DNA of 42,840 bases from a virus (IMGVR_UViG_3300032223_001256:1-42840), one strand, 5' to 3'; shown: positions 14,061 through 21,365, counted from the first letter of the stretch. Notes: generated from the sequence alone by a model not told the origin. Program-made: numbers and translations.

Positions 14061-14951
14061 ATGCCCTACTATCAAGTGTATTGTGCTTTTACGAACCCTT
14101 CTTCGGTTCCGCAAATTGATGTTTCTCAACTGAGCACACCACCTGTCGAAAACGACAAAGAAAGAAACATTGGTCTTCATGTGTCCGCTTTGAAGACAGA
14201 GCCAATGACTCCGAACTATGCAAAGACTGCAGAGAACGCAGCAAAAACTCTTGCGAATCTTTCAATCACTCAGCACGGAGCACCCGCTTTTAACATAACA
14301 AACGCTACTCTTTTCGAAAACGACCCGAGAGCTGCGGAGGTTGAACAGGGAATGTATGTTTATATTCTGTCAAGCCCAAAAGCAACAGAGATTATGAACT
14401 CAATTGCGGGTTACATGCAGAAGAAGTTCTCCGGTCCAAGGGGCGACAGAAAAGTTGTTCGAAGCATTGGAGACGGCAATGGGTCGTTTCACATCTCAAT
14501 GTATTACAAACCTACGAACGCTAACGACAATGCGCTTCTTCCAAATCTGATGAAGGAAGCAGCCGCACAAAGTCCGACGATTGAATTCAACAATTTCTAC
14601 ACAAACCCCAACCTCATTAAAGGAAGCATGACAAAGATAAGCTTCAGCAAGGTCAGTGCCGCCGAGTACCGTGAGCATCTGTCCAAGCTTTCCGAGAAAG
14701 ATCTTGCAGACATCATCTTCATCTCTGGTGCCAACGACGAGAACGTCGATGAGTTTGGCAACAAGACCTCTGCCTCTATGCTTGCGGCAGACGAGATCAT
14801 GATTCGCAACAGCATTCTTATCGATCCCTCAACTGTGGTTGACCAAGAGGGAGTCGACGCTGATGGTGTTCGTCAATACTCAGCGCACCTGCAGCGAATT
14901 GCTGCGAAGCGTGGTATATTCTCAGACTCAGCGGAAGATCTTTTCCGCTAA
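14061..14951 (+). CDS. Unrecognised protein, 296 aa
   Basis: Starts at ATG 14061 with no clear ribosome binding site in the leader. GC content is lower than in its neighbours, with codons such as AAA, GAA and AGA, and this ends around 14640 where GC rises again. The product has asparagine-rich stretches (AFNITNATLFENDPRAAEVE, NNFYTNPNLIKGSMTKIS) and a C-terminal charged helix ending GIFSDSAEDLFR. No catalytic motif, signal peptide or membrane segment is visible. The low-GC first two thirds hint at a later acquisition. It may belong with the helicase 37 nt downstream. Confidence 0.75.
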   Translation: MPYYQVYCAFTNPSSVPQIDVSQLSTPPVENDKERNIGLHVSALKTEPMTPNYAKTAENAAKTLANLSITQHGAPAFNITNATLFENDPRAAEVEQGMYVYILSSPKATEIMNSIAGYMQKKFSGPRGDRKVVRSIGDGNGSFHISMYYKPTNANDNALLPNLMKEAAAQSPTIEFNNFYTNPNLIKGSMTKISFSKVSAAEYREHLSKLSEKDLADIIFISGANDENVDEFGNKTSASMLAADEIMIRNSILIDPSTVVDQEGVDADGVRQYSAHLQRIAAKRGIFSDSAEDLFR

Positions 14952-14988
14952 ACCTAGTTCGTAAATAAGACACAAGAAAGGAGATCCT

Positions 14989-16830
14989 GTGTCTAGACCC
15001 TTCAAGCACTTCGGTGCTCTCAAGAACGGTAACGGCTTTGGCATTGCCGTTGACGAGATCAGTCCCGCCGAGAAGCGGGAGATCGAGATGATGCTGCGCA
15101 ACCTCAAGTCGCAGGTTCGTGGCGTTAAGTTCCACCCGAACTACTACCCTCGTGGCGGCAAGATGCTGAACGCTTGGGTCATCCCAGCGCATGGCGAAGC
15201 GATTGATCCCATGCTGGAGATCATTGATCGCTTTGAGTTCCGCCGCACCGAGTCTGCCAATCGTCTGATCGAGCAGATCAGGGATCTGGAGGCGGAGCAG
15301 GAGGCAGAGCAGGACGCCAATGACGGTCTCTCTGTCGCTCATGACGGACCTGCTATCAACGTCCCCTATCTCAAGACGCCGCTTCGTAACTACCAGCGAG
15401 CCGCTGTAGATTGGGTGCTTCGCAATCGACGCGTCTACATCGGTGACGAGATGGGCACCGGCAAGACGCTCTCGTCGCTGGCTGCAGTTCTTGCTGGCGG
15501 GGCTATGCCCGTCGTCGTGCTCTGCCCGGCTTCGATCAAGCTGGGCTGGCTTCGACAGATCGAGAGGCACTTCCCTGCTCTAGCCAGCAAGACCTTCATC
15601 TGCTCTGGTCGCAAGCCTCAGCCGATCCCGAAGGATACTCAGATCATCGTGATCAACTACGACATCATTGGCTCTTGGACGACGGCTATCCAGACCTTCG
15701 GTTATCACGCCGTGATTCTTGATGAGGCTCACTTCATCAAGAACGCCAAGGCAAAGCGCAGCCGTGCTGCTGCGGTCATTGCTCAGCGTGCTTCGATCCG
15801 AATCGCTATGTCGGGCACCCCGATCACCAGCCGTCCTATCGATCTTGTCGCTCAGCTCAGTGCCATTGGCAGGCTCAATGACTTTGCCAGTGGACCTCGT
15901 AGCGCCAAGTGGGCTTTCGTTGAGCGGTACTGCCGTCCTGTCTACAACGGCTACGGCTGGGATTTGCGCGGCTCCAGCAACCTGCTCGAACTCAACGACA
16001 AGTTGCGGCGCTACGGTATTCTGATCCGTCGTCGCAAGGAGGACGTGCTGGTCGACCTGCCGCCCAAGGAGCGGGTTTCGATTCCGCTGCCCCTGTCCAA
16101 CCGCAAGGACTACGACAGGGTTCGCAACGATATCGCCTTCTGGGTTGAGTCGCAGATCTCTGGCGACGAGAAGTTCAACGACGAGATCAAGGACCTGTCT
16201 CCTGACGCCAAGGCTCAGGCTCGTGAGCAAATGATCAACTACAAGATCTCTCGTGCTAACGCCGCCATTGCAATCACCCGACTCAACGCTCTGCGTCAGG
16301 TCTGCATGCGTGGCAAGATCAACGCCTCCATCGAATGGATCGATGACTTCCTGACCTCCGAGGAAAAGCTGGTCGTCTTCTGCACCCATCGTGAGGGCGT
16401 TGAGACGCTGTCTAAGCACTACGGCGACAAGGCAGTCAAGGTCATCGGTGGCATGGGCGCAGAGGCTAAGCAGGCTGCTATCGATGCCTTTATCGATAAC
16501 GAGGATGTGCGGATCGTGATCGCCAACATCGACGCTGCCGCAGAGGGTATCGACGGCTGGCAGAACGTCTGCTCCAACGTCGCCTTCCTCGAGTTGACGT
16601 GGACTCCGACCAAGCATCATCAGGCAGAGGATCGCTGTCACCGCAGCGGTCAGAACAATCCGGTCACCTGCTACTACCTCATGGCAACCGGCACCATCGA
16701 TGAGTACCTCGCTGGGCTGATCGACCGCAAGGGTGCTGTTGTTGCAGCGGTTGTCGACCGCATGGAGATCGCAGACGACGACAAGATCCTGACGGATCTC
16801 CTGCGTCGGATCGCCGACAAGGAGTTCTGA
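14989..16830 (+). CDS. SNF2-family DNA helicase/translocase
   Basis: A 613-aa protein starting at GTG behind AAAGGAGATCCT. After about 125 N-terminal residues with a coiled-coil acidic part (LEAEQEAEQDAND) come the SNF2 motifs: Q-like LRNYQRAAVDW, Walker A GDEMGTGKT (152-160), DEAH (245-248), SGTPIT (275-280), a RRRKEDVL linker block, and the second RecA domain ending in QAEDRCHRSGQ, the motif VI arginine finger typical of SNF2/SMARCAL1-type ATPases. It would use ATP to move on double-stranded DNA, remodelling forks or recombination intermediates. Phage SNF2 proteins are usually replication or repair associated. No nuclease domain is fused. Confidence 0.92.
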   Translation: MSRPFKHFGALKNGNGFGIAVDEISPAEKREIEMMLRNLKSQVRGVKFHPNYYPRGGKMLNAWVIPAHGEAIDPMLEIIDRFEFRRTESANRLIEQIRDLEAEQEAEQDANDGLSVAHDGPAINVPYLKTPLRNYQRAAVDWVLRNRRVYIGDEMGTGKTLSSLAAVLAGGAMPVVVLCPASIKLGWLRQIERHFPALASKTFICSGRKPQPIPKDTQIIVINYDIIGSWTTAIQTFGYHAVILDEAHFIKNAKAKRSRAAAVIAQRASIRIAMSGTPITSRPIDLVAQLSAIGRLNDFASGPRSAKWAFVERYCRPVYNGYGWDLRGSSNLLELNDKLRRYGILIRRRKEDVLVDLPPKERVSIPLPLSNRKDYDRVRNDIAFWVESQISGDEKFNDEIKDLSPDAKAQAREQMINYKISRANAAIAITRLNALRQVCMRGKINASIEWIDDFLTSEEKLVVFCTHREGVETLSKHYGDKAVKVIGGMGAEAKQAAIDAFIDNEDVRIVIANIDAAAEGIDGWQNVCSNVAFLELTWTPTKHHQAEDRCHRSGQNNPVTCYYLMATGTIDEYLAGLIDRKGAVVAAVVDRMEIADDDKILTDLLRRIADKEF

Positions 16831-16832
16831 TG

Positions 16833-16841
16833 TGCTAGAGT
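16833..16841 (+). promoter_or_regulatory. Possible extended -10 element TGCTAGAGT
   Basis: GATGTGCTAGAGT begins at the helicase stop and resembles GATGTGCTACAAT at 17985-17997. It lies about 57 nt before the secreted protein gene at 16898. A second candidate, TATACT at 16880-16885, lies nearer that gene. Neither has a convincing -35 box. Confidence 0.35.
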
Positions 16842-16897
16842 GAGGGGAGACAGGGCTACTACAATAGAACCACTGTCTTATACTGAAGAAACAGATC

Positions 16898-17521
16898 ATG
16901 AAACGCTACTCGCTAGCTATCATGCTTGTCCTCCTCCTGTGGGTAGGGGTGGCGCAAGCCGCAAAGCCCCTCCCCTACGGGCATCGCCCTGCCGTGGGTC
17001 GTGAATACATCGTGAATACCACAACCTTTGGCGGCACCTCGTGGGATGACAACGGCATTGGATACTTCGGTGGCATTGATCTATTCAGACTCAAATGGGG
17101 AGTCGCCGAGCTGGGCATGAACTCAGCGATGGGCGGCCTACCCGGAGGAACACGGATCCTTGTCAGGCACGGACGCTACGCCGTTAAGACGGTAGTCGCG
17201 GACATCGGCAGCGGTGGTTGTTGCTACTGGCAGTTGGATCTCCACATTGGTGTGGCACAGGCTCTTCATGTGCCTAACCCAGCGGGGTGGGTAGGGAAGG
17301 TGCGAATAATCGTGCTTCCCGGGAGGCCCAGCCGCTTGACACCGGCAACGGTTGACAGAGTCCGCAGGACTCTAGGCCCTGTCGCCTCTGGCTATCGACC
17401 AGAGAAAGGACTCCCGAGAGTCAGGAGACATCGTGAAGGTGCTTTTAGCCCTCATACTAACCCTGCTGGTCGTGGCTGCACCAGCGTCTGCCAAGCACAT
17501 AAGGCGAGACAACTCAAGTAG
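16898..17521 (+). CDS. Secreted double-psi beta-barrel (RlpA/expansin)-like protein
   Basis: A 207-aa protein with a clear signal peptide (MKRYSLAIMLVLLLWVGVAQA, cleavage after AQA). The mature part contains GTRILVRHGRYAVKTVVADI then GSGG, LDLHIGVAQALHVPNPAGW and VGKVRIIVLPG. This fits the double-psi barrel pattern of RlpA/expansin-like cell-wall proteins, where a ...V.V.D.G....LDLS..A...L....G.G.V.V.. series is typical. It would act on or bind peptidoglycan outside the membrane. The ribosome binding site is weak. The last 29 codons overlap the next gene's signal-peptide region in another frame, an unusually long overlap. Confidence 0.65.
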   Translation: MKRYSLAIMLVLLLWVGVAQAAKPLPYGHRPAVGREYIVNTTTFGGTSWDDNGIGYFGGIDLFRLKWGVAELGMNSAMGGLPGGTRILVRHGRYAVKTVVADIGSGGCCYWQLDLHIGVAQALHVPNPAGWVGKVRIIVLPGRPSRLTPATVDRVRRTLGPVASGYRPEKGLPRVRRHREGAFSPHTNPAGRGCTSVCQAHKARQLK

Positions 17522-17873
17522 CCGCACCCTTCGGCTTTGGCCTAACCCTCAGCCGATCAAGAACTGGAGATTCTTCCGAGCCATCGGGCGGTGCGAACAA
17601 CCCGCCCCCGCTGGCGCACAGAGGAAGGACGGAACGTGGCCCAAGCGATATATGTGGGGCATTGATTGGCACCATCAAGGAGCCAGCTACCCCGGTGGAC
17701 TTGGCGTATGGGCACCGCTGTGGAGAGAGAAGGGGATTGCCGGAACCGACATGGCTCCGTCCCCTGAGAAGGCGACTCCCCGAGAACAGATGATTCAGGC
17801 ACAGCGTATCGTTCGACGCTATGGTCTGTATGCTTGGGGTTGCGCAGGCGTTGCTTTGGCTAGAACGTCTTAA
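17433..17873 (+). CDS. Secreted Rpf-like lysozyme/transglycosylase
   Basis: A GTG start behind CAGGAGACATC gives a 146-aa protein with a signal peptide (MKVLLALILTLLVVAAPASA). The mature domain follows the resuscitation-promoting-factor fold: FFRAIGRCEQP with E55 as the expected catalytic glutamate, SYPGGLGVW as the GGL(Q) block, and TPREQMIQAQRIVRRYGLYA ending in WGC. C54 and C137 are placed for the disulfide seen in Rpf proteins. It would cleave peptidoglycan, probably for lysis or entry in an actinobacterial host. It overlaps the upstream gene by 89 nt in another frame. An insertion (PAPAGAQRKDGTWPKRYMW) enlarges the loop after the catalytic residue. Confidence 0.78.
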   Translation: MKVLLALILTLLVVAAPASAKHIRRDNSSSRTLRLWPNPQPIKNWRFFRAIGRCEQPAPAGAQRKDGTWPKRYMWGIDWHHQGASYPGGLGVWAPLWREKGIAGTDMAPSPEKATPREQMIQAQRIVRRYGLYAWGCAGVALARTS

Positions 17874-17889
17874 TCAAAAGGAGAAACAA

Positions 17890-17985
17890 ATGCCGGTACT
17901 AGTTGTCATCATCTTTCTGGTGATCGTGATTGCCTACTTCCTTCGAGCTCCGAACTGGAAGAGGGAGATTAAGCGCAAGAAGTAG
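17890..17985 (+). CDS. 31-aa single-span membrane peptide, holin-like candidate
   Basis: ATG 17890 follows AAAAGGAGAAACAA, a strong site for such a short frame. The product starts MPVLVVIIFLVIVIAYFLRA, one membrane helix, and ends in a basic cytoplasmic tail (NWKREIKRKK). The position right after two secreted cell-wall proteins suggests a lysis-cassette role such as a small holin or regulator. Size and layout also fit a generic phage membrane micropeptide. Confidence 0.6.
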   Translation: MPVLVVIIFLVIVIAYFLRAPNWKREIKRKK

Positions 17986-17988
17986 ATG

Positions 17989-17997
17989 TGCTACAAT
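17989..17997 (+). promoter_or_regulatory. Extended -10 promoter TGCTACAAT for the structured RNA
   Basis: TG-C-TACAAT fits the extended -10 consensus. A weak -35 (TTAAGC, 17969-17974) sits at 17 nt. The predicted start is near 18004, right at the first base-paired strand of the structured RNA at 18001-18116. Confidence 0.65.
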
Positions 17998-18000
17998 CAT

Positions 18001-18116
18001 GAAGTCCCCGGTTCGCATCCGGGTCGTAGACCGTTAGAGGGTCGAGTCTAGACGTGGGATGCGCGACACGTTGGGTAGCAGGCTGACCATAACAGCCGGG
18101 TGGGAACCGGGGCTTC
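18001..18116 (+). ncRNA. Structured noncoding RNA of unknown family
   Basis: GAAG-T-CCCCGGTTC (18001-18014) pairs with GAACCGGGGCTTC (18104-18116), a 13-bp closing stem with one bulged T. Inside are GGTC-GTA-GACC (18022-18032), CGTG...CACG (18053-18070) and GGCTG-ACCATAA-CAGCC (18081-18097), a 5-bp stem with a 7-nt loop like a CAU anticodon arm. An alternative 5' hairpin CCCGG-TTCGCAT-CCGGG (18007-18023) looks like a tRNA T-arm. The T-rich TGTACTTTCTTTT that follows the closing stem could end transcription. A promoter lies just upstream. No open frame with a ribosome binding site covers it. It is not a standard tRNA; tRNA-like parts occur in permuted order. Confidence 0.6.
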
Positions 18117-18198
18117 TGTACTTTCTTTTGACTAACGAACTAATCAACTAAAAGACAAAAGACTCAAGAGAAAAAAAAGAAAAGGGGATAAACGGAAA

Positions 18199-18627
18199 AT
18201 GAACCATATCGATATCAGCGATTTCTACGTTGAAGATCCGGAAACAGAGAACGAGATTGAGTATGACTGCCTGACAGTCGTTGACGCAATGAAGATCGCA
18301 GATGAGGCTTGGGATCTTGGCGCGGGTTTCGATGTCAACGCAAAGATCCTCGCGAGGATCACCGAAACAAGCATTGTAAAGATCGTTCAGTTTGACAACG
18401 TCAAGGTAAACGGTCACAACATGTGTGTTCTTTGGGGTAAGGTAGAACTTGACGACCTTGACTTTGAGGTCTCAATTCGATTTTATGCTCTTGAGTCTAG
18501 ATACAAAGAGTGTATGTTTAAGCACAAGACCTACCATCCTGATCGATCTGTTGATCTTCAGACTTACATCTCCAAGATTCAGGAGATAGAAGATCGTAGC
18601 TGGGAGCGTCTCCTTAGTGAGTGGTGA
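18199..18627 (+). CDS. Acidic hypothetical protein, 142 aa
   Basis: Behind AAAAGGGGATAAACGG, after an A-rich stretch at 18150-18185. The product begins MNHIDISDFYVEDPETENE and alternates beta strands and helices; it ends EDRSWERLLSEW. It overlaps the next gene by 11 nt. No family recognised. Confidence 0.65.
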   Translation: MNHIDISDFYVEDPETENEIEYDCLTVVDAMKIADEAWDLGAGFDVNAKILARITETSIVKIVQFDNVKVNGHNMCVLWGKVELDDLDFEVSIRFYALESRYKECMFKHKTYHPDRSVDLQTYISKIQEIEDRSWERLLSEW

Positions 18628-18910
18628 TAACTTTGAGCAGATCTATGGTGATGTCCGCTTTGATCTAGACGAGGGATATGACGTTCTGATTCCCAAGTTG
18701 CACAAGATCCTTGCCTCTCTTGATCAAACAAGGTGCGGTCGATTAGAAGAGGCATACTCTGACGTGTTGAGGAACATTGAGTTCTCGTCGGACGAGAACA
18801 AGAACTTTCTCTTTGATGACCTTGCCTCTGCGATAGATCTCTCTTGCGATGGCTGGACGTTCGGCCCCGAGGAAGAGTTCTCCGTTGTCTACGGTTTCTG
18901 GCGCATCTAG
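18617..18910 (+). CDS. Acidic hypothetical protein, 97 aa
   Basis: GTG 18617 overlaps the previous gene's end by 11 nt behind GGGAGCG. The product is acidic and helical (DVLIPKLHKILASLDQ) and ends VVYGFWRI. The close overlap suggests the two proteins are made together. Function unknown. Confidence 0.6.
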   Translation: MSGDNFEQIYGDVRFDLDEGYDVLIPKLHKILASLDQTRCGRLEEAYSDVLRNIEFSSDENKNFLFDDLASAIDLSCDGWTFGPEEEFSVVYGFWRI

Positions 18911-18967
18911 GGTTGCATCGCTGAATCTCTTACGCTATCGTGGGAACCCCTACGGAGAAGGAGAGAG

Positions 18968-19216
18968 ATGCGGGACAATCAGAAACTTGCCGAACTGATC
19001 GGCATTCAGATTGGGAACATGATCGCCGGGACGACATCCGAGATCTTTGCCAAGTGCGAAGAGAACGACTTTCCGTTGTCCAAGGAGCAGAAGGCTGTCG
19101 TTCTGGGTGGCTTCATTCAGTCCGTGCTCAGTCTTCCAACGCGCATCTGCGCAACCTTGGATTTCAGCGATCTCACTAACGATCTTGACAACCCTCCGGA
19201 CGAGGCAGCCGAATGA
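18968..19216 (+). CDS. Hypothetical protein, 82 aa
   Basis: Behind GAAGGAGAGAG. Helical, with IQIGNMIAGTTSEIFAKCEE and a likely amphipathic helix KAVVLGGFIQSVLSL. The stop overlaps the dUTPase start (ATGA), so the two genes are coupled. The preceding 57 nt hold no gene and no clear promoter. Function unknown. Confidence 0.65.
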   Translation: MRDNQKLAELIGIQIGNMIAGTTSEIFAKCEENDFPLSKEQKAVVLGGFIQSVLSLPTRICATLDFSDLTNDLDNPPDEAAE

Positions 19217-19746
19217 ACATTGACGTAAAGAAGATTTTGCCGACTGCTATCTTTCCCAAGAAGGCTCATGAATCCGATGCCGCCTTTGATCTCTACTCTT
19301 CTGGGCTGGCAGTTATTGCACCGGGAGAAACCGAGACGATTGGAACCGGCATCGCCTTGAGCATGCCGGATGGTATCTGCTCCTTTGTGCTGAGTCGCTC
19401 TGGACTCGCTGCCAAGAACGCTGTCTTCGTTCTCAATTCTCCGGGGCTTATCGACACGGGGTATCGGGGCGAGGTTAAGGTGATCCTGCACAATGCGGGG
19501 CGCGAGTCCTATCCAGTCACCCCCGGTGATCGAATCGCTCAACTCTTTTTCAGCACTGTCCTTGATGTTGCCCTTCGAGAGAACAGTCTGTTCGGTGAAG
19601 AGACTGACCGAGGCGAGGACGGGTTGGGATCAACCGGTACTTGCGGACACAAGAACATCGTCTTTGATGCTGAGCAGGACTCGTTTGTTTGCCCCCGCTG
19701 CTACACATGGTTCAGCGAAGAGCAGATCAACGCGGAACGCGAGTGA
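19213..19746 (+). CDS. dut: dUTPase with appended zinc ribbon
   Basis: A 177-aa trimeric-type dUTPase that would hydrolyse dUTP to dUMP and keep uracil out of phage DNA. Motifs: I DAAFDLYS (22-29), II RSGLAAK (62-68), III GLIDTGYRGE (78-87), IV GDRIAQL (105-111), V RGEDGLGSTG (133-142). Motif V has Leu where Phe is usual (GLGSTG), which could alter base stacking. After motif V, where the enzyme normally ends, about 35 residues follow with CGH (144-146) and CPRC (160-163), a zinc-ribbon-like set. The added domain is uncommon and may link the enzyme to a partner or to nucleic acid. Confidence 0.9.
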   Translation: MNIDVKKILPTAIFPKKAHESDAAFDLYSSGLAVIAPGETETIGTGIALSMPDGICSFVLSRSGLAAKNAVFVLNSPGLIDTGYRGEVKVILHNAGRESYPVTPGDRIAQLFFSTVLDVALRENSLFGEETDRGEDGLGSTGTCGHKNIVFDAEQDSFVCPRCYTWFSEEQINAERE

Positions 19747-19752
19747 CAATCC

Positions 19753-19825
19753 CCGCCCGTAGCTCAACGGATAGAGCAACAGACTTCTAATCTGTAGGTT
19801 GCACGTTCGAGTCGTGCCGGGCGGA
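19753..19825 (+). tRNA. tRNA-Arg(UCU): tRNA-Arg (anticodon UCU)
   Basis: A full cloverleaf: acceptor CCGCCCG/CGGGCGG, D-arm GCTC-AACGGATA-GAGC, anticodon arm ACAGA-CTTCTAA-TCTGT with anticodon TCT, variable AGGTT, T-arm GCACG-TTCGAGT-CGTGC, discriminator A. CCA is not encoded. It reads AGA/AGG codons, which are common in the tail genes of this window and rare in the early block. Confidence 0.95.
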
Positions 19826-19842
19826 TCTAACAAGGAGACACC

Positions 19843-20130
19843 ATGAGGAACAAAGAGAAAGAAGAACTCTATAGGCGGCTTGATCGTCTTGAGAGCAATA
19901 TAATCAGCCTTGCGATCACCGTTGGCAAACTGTCCAACCAGTCCAGCGAGCCGCCAAGCGAGCCGCCAAGAGGAACCGTCGTCCTTGATAAGCACGGGTA
20001 CGCATGGCAGCACAATGGGTTCCGCCAAGCCACCCCATGGGGGACAGACGCGGCAACAGAACGATGGGACACATTGAACGAACTACACGGTCCTCTCAAG
20101 ATCATTCATCCCGGAGACAACGTTGACTGA
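19843..20130 (+). CDS. Hypothetical protein with coiled-coil start, 95 aa
   Basis: Behind AAGGAGACACC, 17 nt after the tRNA. Residues 3-33 form a charged coiled coil (KEKEELYRRLDRLESNIISL), followed by a proline-rich linker (SSEPPSEPPRG) and a beta-like C-terminal part (VVLDKHGYAWQHNGFRQ). Function unknown; it may oligomerise. Confidence 0.65.
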   Translation: MRNKEKEELYRRLDRLESNIISLAITVGKLSNQSSEPPSEPPRGTVVLDKHGYAWQHNGFRQATPWGTDAATERWDTLNELHGPLKIIHPGDNVD

Positions 20131-20518
20131 CCTTCCCCGCCTACTTCCCATCGCCCCTCTGCTTCCATGGATCAATGAGCGCATTGAGGCTGAGACTGTT
20201 GAGGGCTTTGCTGAGCGCGTAGGCTGGTCGGCGAGAAGGATCGCTGAGTTCACGTCGGGTAGATCGAATAGGATCACCTTTGACAAGCTGGATCAGTTCC
20301 TTGCAAAAGAGGGAAGCAGATCGATCATCGACTTCTATCCCGAGTACGATGATGATGTAGCCTTTGCCGAGTACGAGAAAGAGGTCGCTCCGGCAAAGCC
20401 GAAGAGTCGCAGGACGTGTAGCGTTGATGGGTGTGATGTCGCTCATCACAGCAAGGGTCTTTGCGCCAGCCATTACGGCAAACAGATGCGACCAAAGAAA
20501 AACAAGGTTACCGCTTGA
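20123..20518 (+). CDS. HTH plus zinc-finger DNA-binding-like protein
   Basis: TTG 20123 overlaps the previous gene by 8 nt with GGAG 6 nt upstream; other starts lack support. Residues 22-55 (AETVEGFAERVGWSARRIAE and the following DKLDQFLA region) look like a lambda/Xre-type helix-turn-helix. The C-terminus has CSVDGCDVAHHSKGLCASHY, a Cys/His set seen in phage HNH and related zinc-finger proteins. It is probably a small transcription factor. Being next to a new promoter at its end fits a regulatory role. Confidence 0.62.
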   Translation: MTDLPRLLPIAPLLPWINERIEAETVEGFAERVGWSARRIAEFTSGRSNRITFDKLDQFLAKEGSRSIIDFYPEYDDDVAFAEYEKEVAPAKPKSRRTCSVDGCDVAHHSKGLCASHYGKQMRPKKNKVTA

Positions 20519-20543
20519 CAATGTCTTCGGGGGTATGTAATCT
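20515..20543 (+). promoter_or_regulatory. Sigma70-like promoter before the HTH gene at 20587
   Basis: TTGACA (20515-20520) overlaps the previous stop. The -10 could be TGTAAT (20536-20541, spacer 15) or TAATCT (20538-20543, spacer 17). It would start a transcript covering the two DNA-binding-like genes that end at the terminator at 21366. Confidence 0.6.
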
Positions 20544-20586
20544 CCCGGATGCGTCAAACACCGCTCGTCTAGAAAAGGAGAAAATC

Positions 20587-20922
20587 ATGACGACGAACAC
20601 CAAGCAGACGGCAGACTTCCTTGCCGTCAATGAGTACATTGAGAAGAACGAGGGCGTCTCCAAGAAGATGGCTATCGCTGAGGCGGCAAAGAACCGTGGT
20701 TGCTCTGTCTCTACGGTGACCGCCAACTACTACCGCGAGGCTCGCAAGCAGAACGCTCCGCTCCTTCAGCGCCGCCCCCGCAAGGCGACGAAGAAGACGG
20801 CGAAGAACCTCACCCTCAACGGCGTCCGCAACTCCCTTAATGACGCTCTCAAGCTCATTGATCAGATGGAGAAGCGCAACGCCGAGCTGGAGAAGAAGAT
20901 CCAGCTGATCAAGTCCCTCTAA
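20587..20922 (+). CDS. HTH DNA-binding-like protein with coiled coil, 111 aa
   Basis: ATG 20587 follows AAAAGGAGAAAATC. Residues 12-50 (NEYIEKNEGVSKKMAIAEAA then GCSVSTVTANYYREA) fit a helix-turn-helix; a basic linker (RRPRKATKKTAK) and a C-terminal coiled coil (DALKLIDQMEKRNAELEKKI) follow, suggesting a dimeric DNA-binding protein. Codon use is GC-rich, consistent with strong expression. Confidence 0.65.
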   Translation: MTTNTKQTADFLAVNEYIEKNEGVSKKMAIAEAAKNRGCSVSTVTANYYREARKQNAPLLQRRPRKATKKTAKNLTLNGVRNSLNDALKLIDQMEKRNAELEKKIQLIKSL

Positions 20923-20944
20923 GTCGTAAAGGAGAATGTACGAC

Positions 20945-21298
20945 ATGGCAGCCAACCCGAAGAACGACAGCAAGATCAGCGGCGACAACTGGACACGGGA
21001 GAATCTGATCCGTGCTGGCGAGTTGTACCACGCTAAGTACGGCGAAGTCCCTTCGCAGATCCATTTCTACCCAGCAATGGCGAAGAAGTCGAACAATCCG
21101 AAGCGCGACGAGTTCATCAGCCGCTTCATCAACGACGGCGTCTGGCCCTCGTCCTCCACGATCATCAAGCACTTCAAGTCCTTCGGAGAGTTCCAGAAGG
21201 CTTGCGGTTTTGAGCCGACCTCCTCGCGTGGCAGCGGTGCTGCCTCCAAGAAGTTGGAGGGGCTTCGTGCCCTTGAGAAGGAACTCTTCGCTTCCTAA
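20945..21298 (+). CDS. DNA-binding-like protein with homing-type repeat, 117 aa
   Basis: ATG 20945 lies 10 nt after AAAGGAG; an ATG at 20936 is too close to that box. The C-terminal half WPSSSTIIKHFKSFGEFQKA fits the small helical repeat (P....I...FG.W..A...AG) found in phage HNH-associated and DNA-binding proteins. The N-terminal WTRENLIRAGELYHAKYGEV has a similar spacing and may be a first copy. Likely a DNA-binding factor; target unknown. Confidence 0.62.
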   Translation: MAANPKNDSKISGDNWTRENLIRAGELYHAKYGEVPSQIHFYPAMAKKSNNPKRDEFISRFINDGVWPSSSTIIKHFKSFGEFQKACGFEPTSSRGSGAASKKLEGLRALEKELFAS

Positions 21299-21365
21299 GT
21301 TTCCTCCGCCGGACTCGTCTCCGGCAAACCATCAGACCTCGATAGGGGTCGTCTCTCTCCTCAGG

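Noticed and set aside
15580-16899. 439-codon open frame on the minus strand
   Set aside because: It lies fully antisense to the SNF2 helicase, whose motifs are clear; the product has no recognisable pattern.
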